A stretch of 60,361 bases of DNA. Origin: Moorena sp. SIO3I8. Lineage in GTDB: Bacteria; Cyanobacteriota; Cyanobacteriia; Cyanobacteriales; Coleofasciculaceae. The notes beneath the pieces were generated by a model. It made no database searches and was not told where the DNA came from. It saw nothing but the letters and a program-made list of their open reading frames with translations. Below are positions 1-9,657 of the stretch, one piece after another. Each line of letters begins with the position of its first letter. Positions within the stretch are counted from its first letter, which is position 1. The stretch covers positions 1 through 60,361 of the forward strand of contig NZ_JAAHHW010000035.1 in assembly GCF_010692325.1 (NCBI RefSeq). The letters are read 5' to 3'. A program made the position numbers and the translations under genes.

Positions 1-290
1 TTTCATATTCTAATATGAAGATAGGATCAATTTCCTGATATCTACCCCTATCACGCACACCCGAGGGTACCCTGAGCATCAAAATTATCTCCTGATCAAT
101 GTCAACTAAATTAACATGATTCCCCCAAAATCCCCTCGTGCCTATCACGATTTTTCGCTCCTTTTTGGCAAAAGGCTTTTCCTATACAAACTGAGCGAGA
201 ACGTGGGACGTCAAGTTTTTTGATCACAGGAATCATATAAAGTTACTTTTGTCAAGTTTTTTGTAAAGAAATATGTTTATAAAGCATAGC

Positions 291-583
291 TTAAAAAAGG
301 GGGGAATTAGATTGAAAAATCCCCCTTATTAAGGGGGATAATGGGGGATCTGAATCAGGGATTAACAAAACTGACATGCACCCGTAGGGAGTCGGAACCC
401 ACCCCTAACCCCGACCAGGAGGGGAACGGGAGTAGGGAGTAGGGAGCATGTCAACTTTGTAATTAGGTACATAGATCCCCCCTAACCCCCCTTAAAAAAG
501 GGGGGAATTAGATTGAAAAGTCCCCCTTATTAAGGGGGATAATGGGGGATCTGAATCAGGGATTAACAAAACTGACATGCACC
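291..583. repeat. Two 92-bp direct copies of a G/C hairpin repeat
   Basis: Positions 291-382 and 492-583 are almost identical; I see one mismatch. Each copy has an A-run plus GGGGGG arm, a short spacer, then a CCCCC arm and a second GGGGG run, and ends in a tail reading ACAAAACTGACATGCACC. The related hairpin at 44947-45025 belongs to the same family. No gene is seen in 1-600. The near identity suggests recent duplication or copying. Such A/T-flanked G/C hairpins can act as terminators, but no gene is adjacent here to show it. Confidence 0.8.
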
Positions 584-600
584 GATCCATCCCTAACTAA

Positions 601-708
601 TCACAAAATCCCCTCGATCGTGGCATCAATTTCTACCAAATTGCGATCCACTTGCTTTAACTCCGCCGCCACCACCCCTAGATTAATCTCCGCTGACTGT
701 TCCCAAGT
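601..708 (-). pseudogene. Scrap of an unidentified coding sequence (C-terminal end)
   Basis: On the minus strand this stretch reads as about 35 residues (beginning TWEQSAEINLG, ending ATIEGIL) and closes with a proper TGA at 601-603. A TAG at 709-711 blocks it upstream. The composition is protein-like (alternating acidic and hydrophobic residues, amphipathic ending) and unlike the surrounding repeats. I infer the 3' end of a gene whose body has been lost. The parent family is not recognised. Confidence 0.35.
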
Positions 709-785
709 CTAGCATACAGCCATTACAGCCCAATCAGGTTATCAAGGCTAGCTCTGTTTTTCGTGAGCACTAACCCACACTTGGA

Positions 786-1050
786 TCTGTCTATCACGAC
801 TTACGCAAAGCCCCCTAAATCCCCCAATTATGATACTGCTGGCGAATTTAACATTTAGAAATATCAGCCTGAAGACAGCAGTCTTTATAGCCCCCCAACC
901 CCCAATTCTGGGGGAGCATGAACTTAAAGTTACCCATCTGCTACTCTTGTGTAAACAAATATTAATTTCGCCAACGGTATCAATTATGGGGGACTTTGAC
1001 ATCATTACCCCCCAAAATTGGGGGGCAGGGGGGCAAAACCAACTAACTTC
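786..1050. repeat. Composite inverted repeat with C/G hairpins
   Basis: The segment contains C-run/G-run hairpins flanked by a recurring motif (GGCGAAATTAATATTTGTTT on the minus strand near 955-985). A diverged copy of the right half lies in opposite orientation near the other end of the window (about 60184-60285). The left half (about 790-900) resembles the same element in reverse, giving a head-to-head arrangement. ORFs crossing it are not credible genes. It is probably a non-autonomous repeat. Confidence 0.55.
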
Positions 1051-1203
1051 GTAAGTCCTATCTATGGTGCTTCAGAATCGTCTATCCTGTGATCGAAGGG
1101 GAGCATGTTACCTAATTACAAGGGTAACATGCTCCCTACTAAGACGCCTAAGTCTGTTAAAATGTTACTAATTATCAGCTGAATTAATCAGGGAAAAATA
1201 ATC

Positions 1204-2406
1204 ATGAATATCCTGATTTCTGCTTATGGCTGTTCCCCAGTAAGAGGGTCTGAATATGGTATAGGTTGGAATGTCGTAAAACAAATAGCTAAGGACCATA
1301 GCCATAAGTGTTGGGTGCTCACTAACATAACTGATCAATCTCAGATTGAACAGGAATTGACTCATTCACCTTTAGACAATGTCACCTTTATTTTTGTAGC
1401 AATGTCTGAAGGGTCTCGTAATTCAGGATTGTCCCATTATTTGTACTATATCGCCTGGCAGATTAGAGCATTTTTTGTGGCCAAAAAACTCCAGAGCGAA
1501 ATTGGCTTTGATTTGGTTCACCATGTCACCTATCAAAATTCCTGGTTGCCAACATGGATAGGCTGGCTAGGTGTGCCCTTGATTTGGAATGGTGGCGCTA
1601 AAGATAAAATTCCGTCGGTACTCTTGAAGACATTATCCCTAAAATCGGCCATGATGGAACGGATTCGGATGGTGTCGATGAATGCCCTAGGTCGCTTTAC
1701 CCAGTGGTCTGTTGCTTCTCGCGCCCAATTAATTCTATCTCGGGAAGCGAGCCAATGGTCAGATAATTTACCAGTTAAGGCTTTTCCTCCCTTTGGTCTT
1801 AATCAAAAAGATATTGAGAGATTAGCTCAACTGCCCCAGCGCCAGGAAGAACCATTTCGAGTGGTCAGTATCGGGAGATTTTTGGGTTGGAAAGGGTTTG
1901 CATTGGGCATCCGTGCCTTTGCCCAGTTCCATCGTGAACACCCCACTAGTGAATACTGGCTGATTGGTGATGGTCCTGAAAAGGAGGGACTACAGAAATT
2001 AGCTAAAGACCTTGGATGCGGTGATGCTGTACGTTTTTGGGGGAAGCTTTCCCGTGATCAGGTCTTACAACGGATGGCAGAGGTGGACGTGTTAATGCAT
2101 CCGAGCTTCCATGATCATTGGCCGACGGTGGTGTTGGAAGCAATGGCATCTGGTAGACCTGTGGTTTGTCTCGATATTGGTGGACCCTCGTTGATGGTTC
2201 AACAAGACTGGGGAATTAAAGTGCCTGTCGATAACCTATCCCAAGTGATCAATGATTTAGATCAAGCACTGTTGCAGTTAGCAACTAATGGGGAAAAACG
2301 CATATCTATGGGACTTAAAGGACGAGTGATAGTCTCAGAGAATTGGTCATGGGAAATAATTGGTGAACAAATGCTGAGTTTATATCAGCAAGTTATCAAT
2401 TCTTAA
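1204..2406 (+). CDS. GT4-type glycosyltransferase
   Basis: This 400-residue protein has GT-B glycosyltransferase architecture. The N-terminal Rossmann half (about 1-185) starts MNILISAYGCSP and has the Gly-rich acceptor-side loop. The donor-binding half (about 210-380) contains SIGRFLGWKG, the LIGDGPE strand, and an E-x7-E-like motif in which the first acid is Asp (D-HWPTVVL-E), followed by EAMASGRPVV. It is expected to transfer a sugar from a nucleotide sugar at the cytoplasmic membrane face. Substrates cannot be read from sequence. The start follows AGGGAAAAATAATC, a weak ribosome binding site. It converges on the KS-less PKS gene; a second glycosyltransferase lies beyond that gene, so a shared glycolipid or polysaccharide role is possible but unproven. 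Confidence 0.9.
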   Translation: MNILISAYGCSPVRGSEYGIGWNVVKQIAKDHSHKCWVLTNITDQSQIEQELTHSPLDNVTFIFVAMSEGSRNSGLSHYLYYIAWQIRAFFVAKKLQSEIGFDLVHHVTYQNSWLPTWIGWLGVPLIWNGGAKDKIPSVLLKTLSLKSAMMERIRMVSMNALGRFTQWSVASRAQLILSREASQWSDNLPVKAFPPFGLNQKDIERLAQLPQRQEEPFRVVSIGRFLGWKGFALGIRAFAQFHREHPTSEYWLIGDGPEKEGLQKLAKDLGCGDAVRFWGKLSRDQVLQRMAEVDVLMHPSFHDHWPTVVLEAMASGRPVVCLDIGGPSLMVQQDWGIKVPVDNLSQVINDLDQALLQLATNGEKRISMGLKGRVIVSENWSWEIIGEQMLSLYQQVINS

Positions 2407-2589
2407 GCTTAAGCGCTACGCGCACGCTACGCGAACAGCTCTCAGCTATCAGCTATCAGCTATCAGCTATCAGCTCTCAGCTATTGCCCAAAAGCTGACG
2501 GCTGATGGCTGTTCGCGTAGCGTGAGCCAAAAGCTCACGGCTGAATGCTTACGACCAGTGACAAGTTTAACTTAACAAATGATTGACAA
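2407..2589. repeat. Palindromic repeat cluster at a convergent junction
   Basis: About six copies of TCAGCTA/TCTCAGC-type units lie between the arms ACGCTACGCGAACAGC and GCTGTTCGCGTAGCGT, a 16-bp perfect inverted repeat. A second small palindrome, GTGAGC/GCTCAC, follows. It sits exactly between the converging glycosyltransferase and PKS genes. RNA from either strand could fold, so it may stop transcription in both directions. That function is inference. Confidence 0.6.
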
Positions 2590-4833
2590 TTAACTAACAA
2601 TTACCTGATCTATAGAAGCCCTAATTTTCTGAGCTAGTAGCTCTACATGGGGGTCTTTGAGAAAACTCCCTGGTTGGTCATCTAAGTGCTTACCAGAGAT
2701 TTCCAGGATTTCCAGGTTTCCAGTAACTAACTCTATCCAGCCTTTTTGGAGTTCTGGAGACTGGGAAATCCGCTCACTGGTCAAGAACATTGTTACTGGG
2801 TTTGGATAGTAGCGTTTGGCCACATAATTTTTTGAAGCGAAGGTGTTAGCTTCTTGGACTTTTATGATTTGGAGAGATTGCGGTAAGGAAATTCCAAAGG
2901 ACTGATATAATTTAGAAACAACCTTTAGGAATTGCTGCTTGAGTACGTCTTGAAAACCTCTGTGAATCAATCGTTGAAACAGTCCCTTTAATCGATCACT
3001 ATAGCTACGTTGATAGGGACGTTGGTTTTCACTTGTCGAGAATTCAAGAGGGCTAGGTTCAAGCAGAGCTAGCAGAGCCACTGTCTCACCGTCTAAGCGG
3101 AGCAGCTGAGCAATCTCCAGAGCAATCTTACTTCCAAAGCAGTATCCTGACAAAAAATAGGGACCCTTGGGCTGAATAGTACGTATTTCCTTTAGGTAGC
3201 AGCGAGCCATATCTTCAACTGTGGTCAGGGGAGTCTGTTTGCCATCGAGACCCAATGATTGGAGTCCATAAAAGGGTTGCTCCGAACCCAAATAACGTGC
3301 CAAATCTCGAAAACTGAGAACGTTACCACCGGCTCCATGAATACAAAATAGAGGCGGTTTGGAACCATTGCTCTGAATTGGTACTACTGAGGACCAAGGT
3401 GCTGCTCCTTGGTCTTGGCGCAGCTGGTTGACTAATTGGGCTACAGTTGGAGCCATCAGCAGAGAAGCTAAGGGCAGTTTCTTATGGAAAACCTTCTCAA
3501 TCTCAGCAAACAGGCGCACCGCTAGCAGAGAGTCTCCTCCTAGGTCATAGAAGTTATCTGTAACACTGATAGATTTGATTCCTAAGACGTTTTGCCAAAT
3601 CTTGGTCAATTGACGTTCTAAGTCATCTCGGGGAGCAACAAAGGTTTTGGATGACTCTGGCTGAGGTTGGTCAGGGGCTAGCAGAGTACTGTTGTCTTTT
3701 TGGGCATCATCTTCTTGGCCCTTGTGCCTTGGGATGTCTTGCTGGTGAGGTGTCTGACCATGGGATCCATCCCAATCTACTGATACCCCTGCTTCCCTGA
3801 GCTGTTCTACGGTAGTGAGCAAGAAGGTTAGATCGGATTGCTCCTGTCGTGGATGACGTACCGAGGTTAGCACCAGCTGCTCAACCGCTTTCTGAGAGTG
3901 TCGTTTAGTTAATGTGCTCAAGGTTCGCCCAGGCCCTACTTCTAGCAGGATGGTCTCTGGTTGTTTCAACAACTGTTGCACACCTTGAGAAAATCGCACA
4001 GTTTGCCGCAGATGCTGAGCCCAATAGCGTGGATTGACTGCTTCCTCGGCTGTAATCCAAGTGCCAGTAACATTAGATAGGTAGGGAATTTGTGGGGGAT
4101 TGAGACTAACCTGTTTTACCTGGTTGGTGAAGGAGTCCAAGATCGGTTCCATCATCTTGGAATGAAAGGCATGGGAGGTATGTAGCCTGCGGTACTCTAC
4201 CCCTTGTTGATCCAATTGGTTTTGTAATAATGCGATCGCATCAGTAGGACCAGAAATCACCGATTGGGATGGCCCGTTAATCACTGCTAAGGATAGTTCC
4301 TGACCCAGCAGGGATTGCACCTCCTCTTCCGGTAAAGGAACAGCAAGCATCGAGCCAGCAGGCAGTTGTTGCATCATCTGCCCTCGAAGGGCAACCAGAG
4401 ATAATGCATCCTCTAAGGAGAAGACTCCAGCTACACAGGCTGCCACATATTCACCAATACTGTGACCGATCATCGCTTGGGGACGGACTCCCCACGACAT
4501 CCATAACTCAGCTAGGGCGTACTCGATCACAAACAGGGCTGGCTGGGTAATACTAGTCTGTTTCAGTTGCTCTGTGGCCTGATTAGTCTGTTCCTGCTTT
4601 GGGTAGAGTACATGGCGCAGGTCAATGCCCAGATGGGGTTTGAGGAGTTCTGAGCATCGATCAATCAAATCACGAAATGTTGATATTTCATGGGTTAGTT
4701 CCAGCCCCATATTGACATATTGTGCTCCCTGTCCTGGAAACATAAACGCCACCGGCTGAAGCTTGGGCTGTTGGCCGTTTATCAATAATTGTTTCGGTAG
4801 TTGTTGGGGTTGGCGAGTACTCGGTTCTAACAC
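2590..4833 (-). CDS. KS-less megasynthase: acyltransferase, carrier protein, thioesterase
   Basis: The 747-residue product has three domains in order. The acyltransferase (about 28-330) has FPGQGAQY, the nucleophile motif GHSIGE (Ser125) and HAFH (221-224), the signature usually linked to malonyl-CoA. The carrier protein (about 400-472) has GGDSLLAVR, Ser435 carrying phosphopantetheine. The type I thioesterase (about 490-745) has HGAGG (499-503), GYCFG with Cys565 where Ser is usual, and GKH (His716). A Gln/Asp-rich linker (about 355-395) separates AT and carrier. No ketosynthase or other module is present, and the DNA upstream is non-coding. The frame opens only ten codons above the chosen GTG, so either the protein is complete and works with a partner in trans, or it is a fragment of a lost larger synthase. 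The reading frame is intact, which argues for selection or recent origin. Confidence 0.85.
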   Translation of the reverse strand: MLEPSTRQPQQLPKQLLINGQQPKLQPVAFMFPGQGAQYVNMGLELTHEISTFRDLIDRCSELLKPHLGIDLRHVLYPKQEQTNQATEQLKQTSITQPALFVIEYALAELWMSWGVRPQAMIGHSIGEYVAACVAGVFSLEDALSLVALRGQMMQQLPAGSMLAVPLPEEEVQSLLGQELSLAVINGPSQSVISGPTDAIALLQNQLDQQGVEYRRLHTSHAFHSKMMEPILDSFTNQVKQVSLNPPQIPYLSNVTGTWITAEEAVNPRYWAQHLRQTVRFSQGVQQLLKQPETILLEVGPGRTLSTLTKRHSQKAVEQLVLTSVRHPRQEQSDLTFLLTTVEQLREAGVSVDWDGSHGQTPHQQDIPRHKGQEDDAQKDNSTLLAPDQPQPESSKTFVAPRDDLERQLTKIWQNVLGIKSISVTDNFYDLGGDSLLAVRLFAEIEKVFHKKLPLASLLMAPTVAQLVNQLRQDQGAAPWSSVVPIQSNGSKPPLFCIHGAGGNVLSFRDLARYLGSEQPFYGLQSLGLDGKQTPLTTVEDMARCYLKEIRTIQPKGPYFLSGYCFGSKIALEIAQLLRLDGETVALLALLEPSPLEFSTSENQRPYQRSYSDRLKGLFQRLIHRGFQDVLKQQFLKVVSKLYQSFGISLPQSLQIIKVQEANTFASKNYVAKRYYPNPVTMFLTSERISQSPELQKGWIELVTGNLEILEISGKHLDDQPGSFLKDPHVELLAQKIRASIDQVIVS

Positions 4834-6315
4834 ATCCCTGATTTCCCAGCGTTGCTGATTGGTTTACTTGCTTAGCCGTTACTTGCTTAGGGATTACTTG
4901 CGGGAGCCATGATTGCTCAGATGTAACAGCAAACCTTAACTAATATAGCAAACCTTACTTATTCAAGTAATACAGTATAGCTTTTTTTACCGGATTTATT
5001 CAATACTTAGCCTGAAAACAGGGTAAAACGATTCCCTGTGAGCGAACTCAGCGCGCTGTTTGAGATTTTTTTTGAGATTTTTTTGATCAATCAGGACTTA
5101 CCCATTGCCCCGATTGCTCCACCAAACTTAGTATATTTTTTGAGTACTACCCACCATATTTAGTGGGTTAGCCAGCCAAAACCAACTAAATTTCGTAAGT
5201 TCTATAAATCCTGGAACTTTAATCATCAAATCTACGTCACTAGGTAGTTTATTCCCTTAAAATAGCTAAGTGTTTCCCCTACCCGATAGATGAGTTCACA
5301 AGTTTTTCACAAAGTTTGATTAACTTGTTACCCAAGTCTGATCACTAAAGTCTGATCACTAATCAGATGTTGCTTCAGCTCAATTTAATTGTTGGAGGTT
5401 TTTCCATAAACTCGCTCAGTTCCACGTCGATCATCGTTGAGTTGATTGGATGGGATATACTACAATAATAATATGTAGCCGTTTATTTACAATTGATTGA
5501 CCGCTGTTGACAACATTAACTTTTTTTAAAATCTCGACTTTTGACAGGGATTTTAAGATATAGCAGTCGAAGTAAAGCTTAAGACATCTTCTGCTCCCTG
5601 CTCCCTGCCCCCCTTACTAAGGGAGGGGGGATTCCTGCTCCCTTTCAACCAAAAGACTATGTCCTAAACTATACTTCCCTTGCTATACTGTGTGAAAGGC
5701 TGATTAAATAGCAAAGCCATTGTTAAACCGTTTGGAAAACTAATGGTGATTATTGGATCTATGTTCAAGTTATTCGTCATCAAAAATCCTGACATGCTAA
5801 CAGATTATGGCACTTTTGACAAGTTGGCACAACCGCTTCAACGACCGCCTAAAGTTCAGAGACTATTTATCACACAAATCCTAAATGTGTAGGGGACACA
5901 GCGTGAAGCGTGTCACATCCCCTCTGCTCGGTGGTAGTGCGTTCCAGCAGTATTACAATCAAATCAAGTCTGACATTAACCTAGTCCCGGAACGTATTAT
6001 ACTTAATGGTTTTAAGGGTTTGTTGATAAATACCATCTCAGTGATGGCAGGTGATAGTCCATTGTCAAACTGCGCCAAACTAACAGAGTTTTGACAAATC
6101 ATGGCCTAGGCTTATCCTGGGAATCTCCTTGATTGATAAAGCAGCTCAAGGTAGACCAAAAAATTATCGGGTTTATCTACCTTATCTACCTTTGATAGCC
6201 GTTTGTTATCGACTGTTCGGTAAATTTTCGTGATTAAACTCAGTTAGTATAACTAACTTGTGAATTGGGAAGGCAAATTTTTGCCTTTGTATACTGTTAG
6301 ACTGGGGCATCTAAA
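4834..6315. other. 1.5-kb non-coding gap
   Basis: I find no convincing gene. There is A/T-rich DNA, a CTGCTCCCTGC repeat patch near 5588-5645, and a small direct duplication TCTGATCACTAA near 5338-5362. A 69-codon ORF at 5885-6094 has no ribosome binding site or recognisable motif. The gap lies immediately upstream of the KS-less synthase, where a ketosynthase would be expected in a complete module. I see no ketosynthase motif (such as a Cys active-site DTACSS-type loop) in it. Confidence 0.5.
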
Positions 6316-7467
6316 ATGTTGAAATTATCAATTCTTGGTATCCGTGGCATTCCCGCTCAATATGGTGGATTTGAAACTTTCGCGGAACGGCTGTCAAAAT
6401 ATCTTGTATCTCAGGGATGGGAAGTCACAGTCTATTGTCAGGAAGAGCACAAAAATCAGATGTTTGAAGAATACTGGCATGGTATTCGTCTGGTTCATAT
6501 ACCGGTTCCCTATAGCAACGCACTGGGATCGATCATTTTTGACTGGAAATCTACATTACATGCCCTCAAGCAAAAGGGAATCGTGCTTACCCTTGGCTAT
6601 AACACAGCCATCTTCAGTATTTGGTATCGCCTCAAAGGGATTACCAATTTTATGAATATGGATGGTCTGGAATGGAAACGCAGTAAATGGAGGCTTCCTG
6701 AAAAAATTTGGTTATATCTCAATGAATGGGCTGGGTGTTGGTTAGCTAACAGTTTAATTGCTGATCATCCAGAAATCAAGAGTCATTTATTGACTCGAAA
6801 AGTAGCTTCTGATAAAATTACGGTAATTCCTTATGGAACCGAGAAAGTTGTTAATGCAGACTCACAACTTTTAACCGCGTATAATCTGGCTCCGAAGGAG
6901 TATGCTTTGGTAATTGCTAGACCTGAACCAGAAAACTCGATTCTAGAGATTGTTTCTGGCTTTTCCAGGCGACCTCGGGGTCTTAAATTGGTGGTGCTTG
7001 GTCGCTATTTACCTGATCAAGTACCCTATCACAAACAAGTTCTAGAAGCAGCCAGTGATGAGGTTATCTTTCCTGGTGCTATCTATAATAAGTCAGTTGT
7101 TAATGCCTTGAGATTCCACGCACGACTCTATATTCATGGACATCAAGTTGGTGGCACTAATCCTTCTTTAGTAGAAGCCCTCAGCGCTGGTCAACCGGTT
7201 CTGGCAAACAATAATCGCTTCAATCGTTGGGTTGCAGGACCCGGTGCTCACTATTTCAAAAATGAAGCAGAATTGGACGAGAAACTGGAGATACTGCTAA
7301 ATGATGGTGATGAACTGCAAAAAATGAAACTAGCGAGCAAAGAGCGCTACGATGAGGAATTTGCTAAGGATAAGGATATTAAAGCCTACGAAAGGTTGTT
7401 TTTATCCAAAGCTAAGCAGCTGCGTAAACTAGCTTTGTTAACTTCTCCAATCCCTGAAATAGAGTGA
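6316..7467 (+). CDS. DUF1972-type (rhamnosyltransferase-like) glycosyltransferase
   Basis: The 383-residue protein opens with LGIRGIPAQYGGFETFAE, the hallmark of the DUF1972 N-terminal domain found in rhamnosyltransferase-like GT4 enzymes. The C-terminal donor half (about 195-350) includes VIARPEPENSI and GTNPSLVEALSAGQPV, the latter giving the distal Glu of the E-x7-E region. There is no signal peptide, so it should act in the cytoplasm or at the inner membrane face. It stands alone on its strand, about 1.5 kb from the KS-less synthase, and converges on aroA across a strong palindrome. The sugar substrate cannot be assigned. Confidence 0.88.
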   Translation: MLKLSILGIRGIPAQYGGFETFAERLSKYLVSQGWEVTVYCQEEHKNQMFEEYWHGIRLVHIPVPYSNALGSIIFDWKSTLHALKQKGIVLTLGYNTAIFSIWYRLKGITNFMNMDGLEWKRSKWRLPEKIWLYLNEWAGCWLANSLIADHPEIKSHLLTRKVASDKITVIPYGTEKVVNADSQLLTAYNLAPKEYALVIARPEPENSILEIVSGFSRRPRGLKLVVLGRYLPDQVPYHKQVLEAASDEVIFPGAIYNKSVVNALRFHARLYIHGHQVGGTNPSLVEALSAGQPVLANNNRFNRWVAGPGAHYFKNEAELDEKLEILLNDGDELQKMKLASKERYDEEFAKDKDIKAYERLFLSKAKQLRKLALLTSPIPEIE

Positions 7468-7537
7468 TAGCCTTCATAAGTTGAGCTACTTAGTTGGGCT
7501 AGCTGCTCGGGGAAAAATTTGGGTTAAAGGGTAACGA

Positions 7538-7590
7538 GTAATGGGTAAAGGGTAATTTTAGAAACCTTTACCCATTACTTTATTTATTTT
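7538..7590. terminator. Bidirectional terminator-like palindrome (GGTAATGGGTAA type)
   Basis: The arms GTAATGGGTAAAGG (7538-7551) and CCTTTACCCATTAC (7565-7578) are a perfect 14-bp inverted repeat with a 13-nt loop, followed by TTTATTTATTTT. It lies between the converging glycosyltransferase and aroA genes. The T-rich tail fits a terminator for the plus strand. The arms are built from the GGGTAAT repeat family of this genome. Confidence 0.7.
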
Positions 7591-7628
7591 GAGCGGTGAG
7601 CTAAAAGCTCACGCTACGCGAACAGCGG

Positions 7629-8987
7629 TCAACAAGCCTTAATTACCTCTTCCAAGGTGGTAGTGAAGTTTGGATAGGAGATGGCAGCCGCTTCAGCACC
7701 GTGAATGGTAGTTGTACCTTGGGAATTTAGGGCTGCGATCGCTAAACTCATGGCAATGCGGTGGTCAGTATGACTATCCACTTCTGTACCAGTTAAGGGA
7801 GTACCACCGATAATCTCTAGACCATCGGGCAATTCAGTGACCTTAGCTCCCATCTGGTTCAACTGGGATGCCATCACCGCTAAGCGATCGCTTTCCTTGA
7901 CTCGCAGTTCTGCTGCATCCCGAATGATAGTAGTTCCTTGGGCAAAGACTGCTGCTACTGCTAAAATTGGCACTTCATCAATCAGGCGGGGAATCAAGTC
8001 ACCCGCAATGGTGCATCCTTTGAGGTTACCGTGACGTACCCGCAAATCTGCCACCGGCTCCCCAGCGACAACTCGCTGATTTAACAGCTCAATATCAGCC
8101 CCCATCATGGATAGGGCTTCTAAAATACCTGTACGGGTAGGGTTGACACCGACATTTTCCACAATCAGTTCTGAACCCGGTACAATAGCTCCGGCTACTA
8201 ACCAAAAGGCAGCTGAGCTAATATCACCAGGAACAATTACGGTTTGCCCTTGCAACTGAGCCGGTCCTGTGACGGTAACACTATTGGTTTTTGGGTCAGT
8301 AATAATTTGAGCGCCAAAGGCTTTGAGCATCCGTTCGCTGTGGTCACGGGAGAGGGCTGGTTCAGTGACAGTTGTTTGTCCTTCGGTCATTAAACCAGCG
8401 AGGAGAATACAGGATTTTACTTGAGCTGAGGCGATGGGAGAGTGGTAGTGAATTGGTTTAAGAACCGAGCCTTTAATGGCCAGGGGAGCGAGCGTTGCAC
8501 CTTCACGCCCCCAGATGCTTGCTCCCATTTGTTGTAGGGGTTTCACCACACGGGACATCGGACGCGATCGCAAAGACTTGTCACCAGTTACAGTAAAAAA
8601 TCGGTCAGCAGCAGAGGCGAGTAGTCCCAGCATCAGTCGTAGGGTAGTACCCGAGTTGCCTGCATTTAAGACATCAACGGGTTCTTGCAGTTTCCCTAGT
8701 CCTATACCCTTAACAATCACTTGTTCAGTATTAAGTTCCGAGATATCTGCGCCCAAAGCACGAAAGCAGCTAGCAGTGCTTTGGGGGTCTTCTCCCAAAA
8801 GTAACCCTTTAATGGTAGTTTCTCCTTGCGCGATCGCTCCCAACATTAAGGCTCGATGGGAAATCGATTTATCCCCTGGTATCCTTATAACTCCCTGCAA
8901 AGATAGACCAGATGTTGGGGGATTTATGCTTAAATTCTGTTGATTTTCCGTCGTAGTTAGGGTGACTAGATTGGCTGGCAAGGGCAT
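7629..8987 (-). CDS. aroA: EPSP synthase (3-phosphoshikimate 1-carboxyvinyltransferase), class II type
   Basis: This 452-residue enzyme joins PEP to shikimate 3-phosphate, the sixth step of the shikimate pathway, in the cytosol. Visible motifs are GDKSISHRA near residue 38, [10 protein letters not shown] near 105, SAQVKS near 185 and the late catalytic stretch RVKESDRLA. The four signatures usually used for glyphosate-tolerant class II enzymes are all present: GDKS, SAQVK, RDHSE and NPTR. Tolerance itself is not shown. aroF, the first pathway enzyme, is 32 kb away and not linked. Length is normal for the family (about 440). The first 25 residues are a poorly conserved lead-in, so translation could begin slightly later. 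Confidence 0.97.
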   Translation of the reverse strand: MPLPANLVTLTTTENQQNLSINPPTSGLSLQGVIRIPGDKSISHRALMLGAIAQGETTIKGLLLGEDPQSTASCFRALGADISELNTEQVIVKGIGLGKLQEPVDVLNAGNSGTTLRLMLGLLASAADRFFTVTGDKSLRSRPMSRVVKPLQQMGASIWGREGATLAPLAIKGSVLKPIHYHSPIASAQVKSCILLAGLMTEGQTTVTEPALSRDHSERMLKAFGAQIITDPKTNSVTVTGPAQLQGQTVIVPGDISSAAFWLVAGAIVPGSELIVENVGVNPTRTGILEALSMMGADIELLNQRVVAGEPVADLRVRHGNLKGCTIAGDLIPRLIDEVPILAVAAVFAQGTTIIRDAAELRVKESDRLAVMASQLNQMGAKVTELPDGLEIIGGTPLTGTEVDSHTDHRIAMSLAIAALNSQGTTTIHGAEAAAISYPNFTTTLEEVIKAC

Positions 8988-9127
8988 AGACTTCGGTTAC
9001 ATTACCATGCTGCATCATAACCGATTTTACCAAAATTATAGGTATTACTAAGATCTGGCACCGTTGTAATTAATCCTAGGGTTGGCAGTGCCTAGCAACG
9101 TGCAAAGCCCACCCTAGGTGAAGTTGC

Positions 9128-9517
9128 TCATGCCAAGGTTTCTGGACAATATCCCAACCCCATGGTGAATTGTTCGCAAAAAGCTTCTATGTCGCTCTGG
9201 TTTGGACTACCATGAGAAACCACAGCAACTTGGTAGCGACGCATGACCTCTACCGGTGACTGTCCGGTTTCCAGACTCCACAGAGCCATTTGCACACGAA
9301 TGTCTGGGCTGTAGGGAATCCCCAACTCGTTCATATAAGCCCGAAAGTCTCCATGTTGTTGAGCCGTTAAGGGTGTGTCCATCTTGACCTTAACCACCCA
9401 GCCATCAATCCGATGAATCACCGTGGCAAATTTTATAGGTAGCTGGGGCGAGTCTTTTATATACTCAACGACTCGCAGAGTTAGACTGGCATTAGCTAAA
9501 AAGTAAAGGTAATCCAT
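9128..9517 (-). CDS. Conserved-looking hypothetical protein, 129 aa
   Basis: I do not recognise the family. The product begins MDYLYFLANASLTLRVVEYI, has no obvious signal peptide or membrane segment, and has a mixed alpha/beta composition. Coding potential looks real: balanced amino acids, ATG start preceded by a CTCTC/GAGAG stretch giving a GAGAGG-like ribosome site on the minus strand, and no overlap with repeats. It lies divergently from queA, separated by about 140 bp that must hold both promoters. The segment IRVQMALWSLETGQSPVEVM looks like a helical pair. Confidence 0.65.
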   Translation of the reverse strand: MDYLYFLANASLTLRVVEYIKDSPQLPIKFATVIHRIDGWVVKVKMDTPLTAQQHGDFRAYMNELGIPYSPDIRVQMALWSLETGQSPVEVMRRYQVAVVSHGSPNQSDIEAFCEQFTMGLGYCPETLA

Positions 9518-9657
9518 AGAGAGGAGTTAGTTAGTAACCAACTGAGGCTTGATATCCTATTGCTGTATCTTTATTTTGGCAAGGCAGGATTGCTAACGGA
9601 CAGGGGATATTCCCCCGATCTTAGATAGGGGATATTCCCCAATTTAGGAATAACAGC

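Noticed and set aside
748-1054. Two overlapping ORFs of 74-85 codons on opposite strands
   Set aside because: Both are translations of the G/C hairpin repeat, with a similar translation appearing at the other end of the window.
5885-6094. 69-codon ORF in the gap upstream of the synthase
   Set aside because: It has no ribosome binding site, no motif, and an ordinary non-coding composition.
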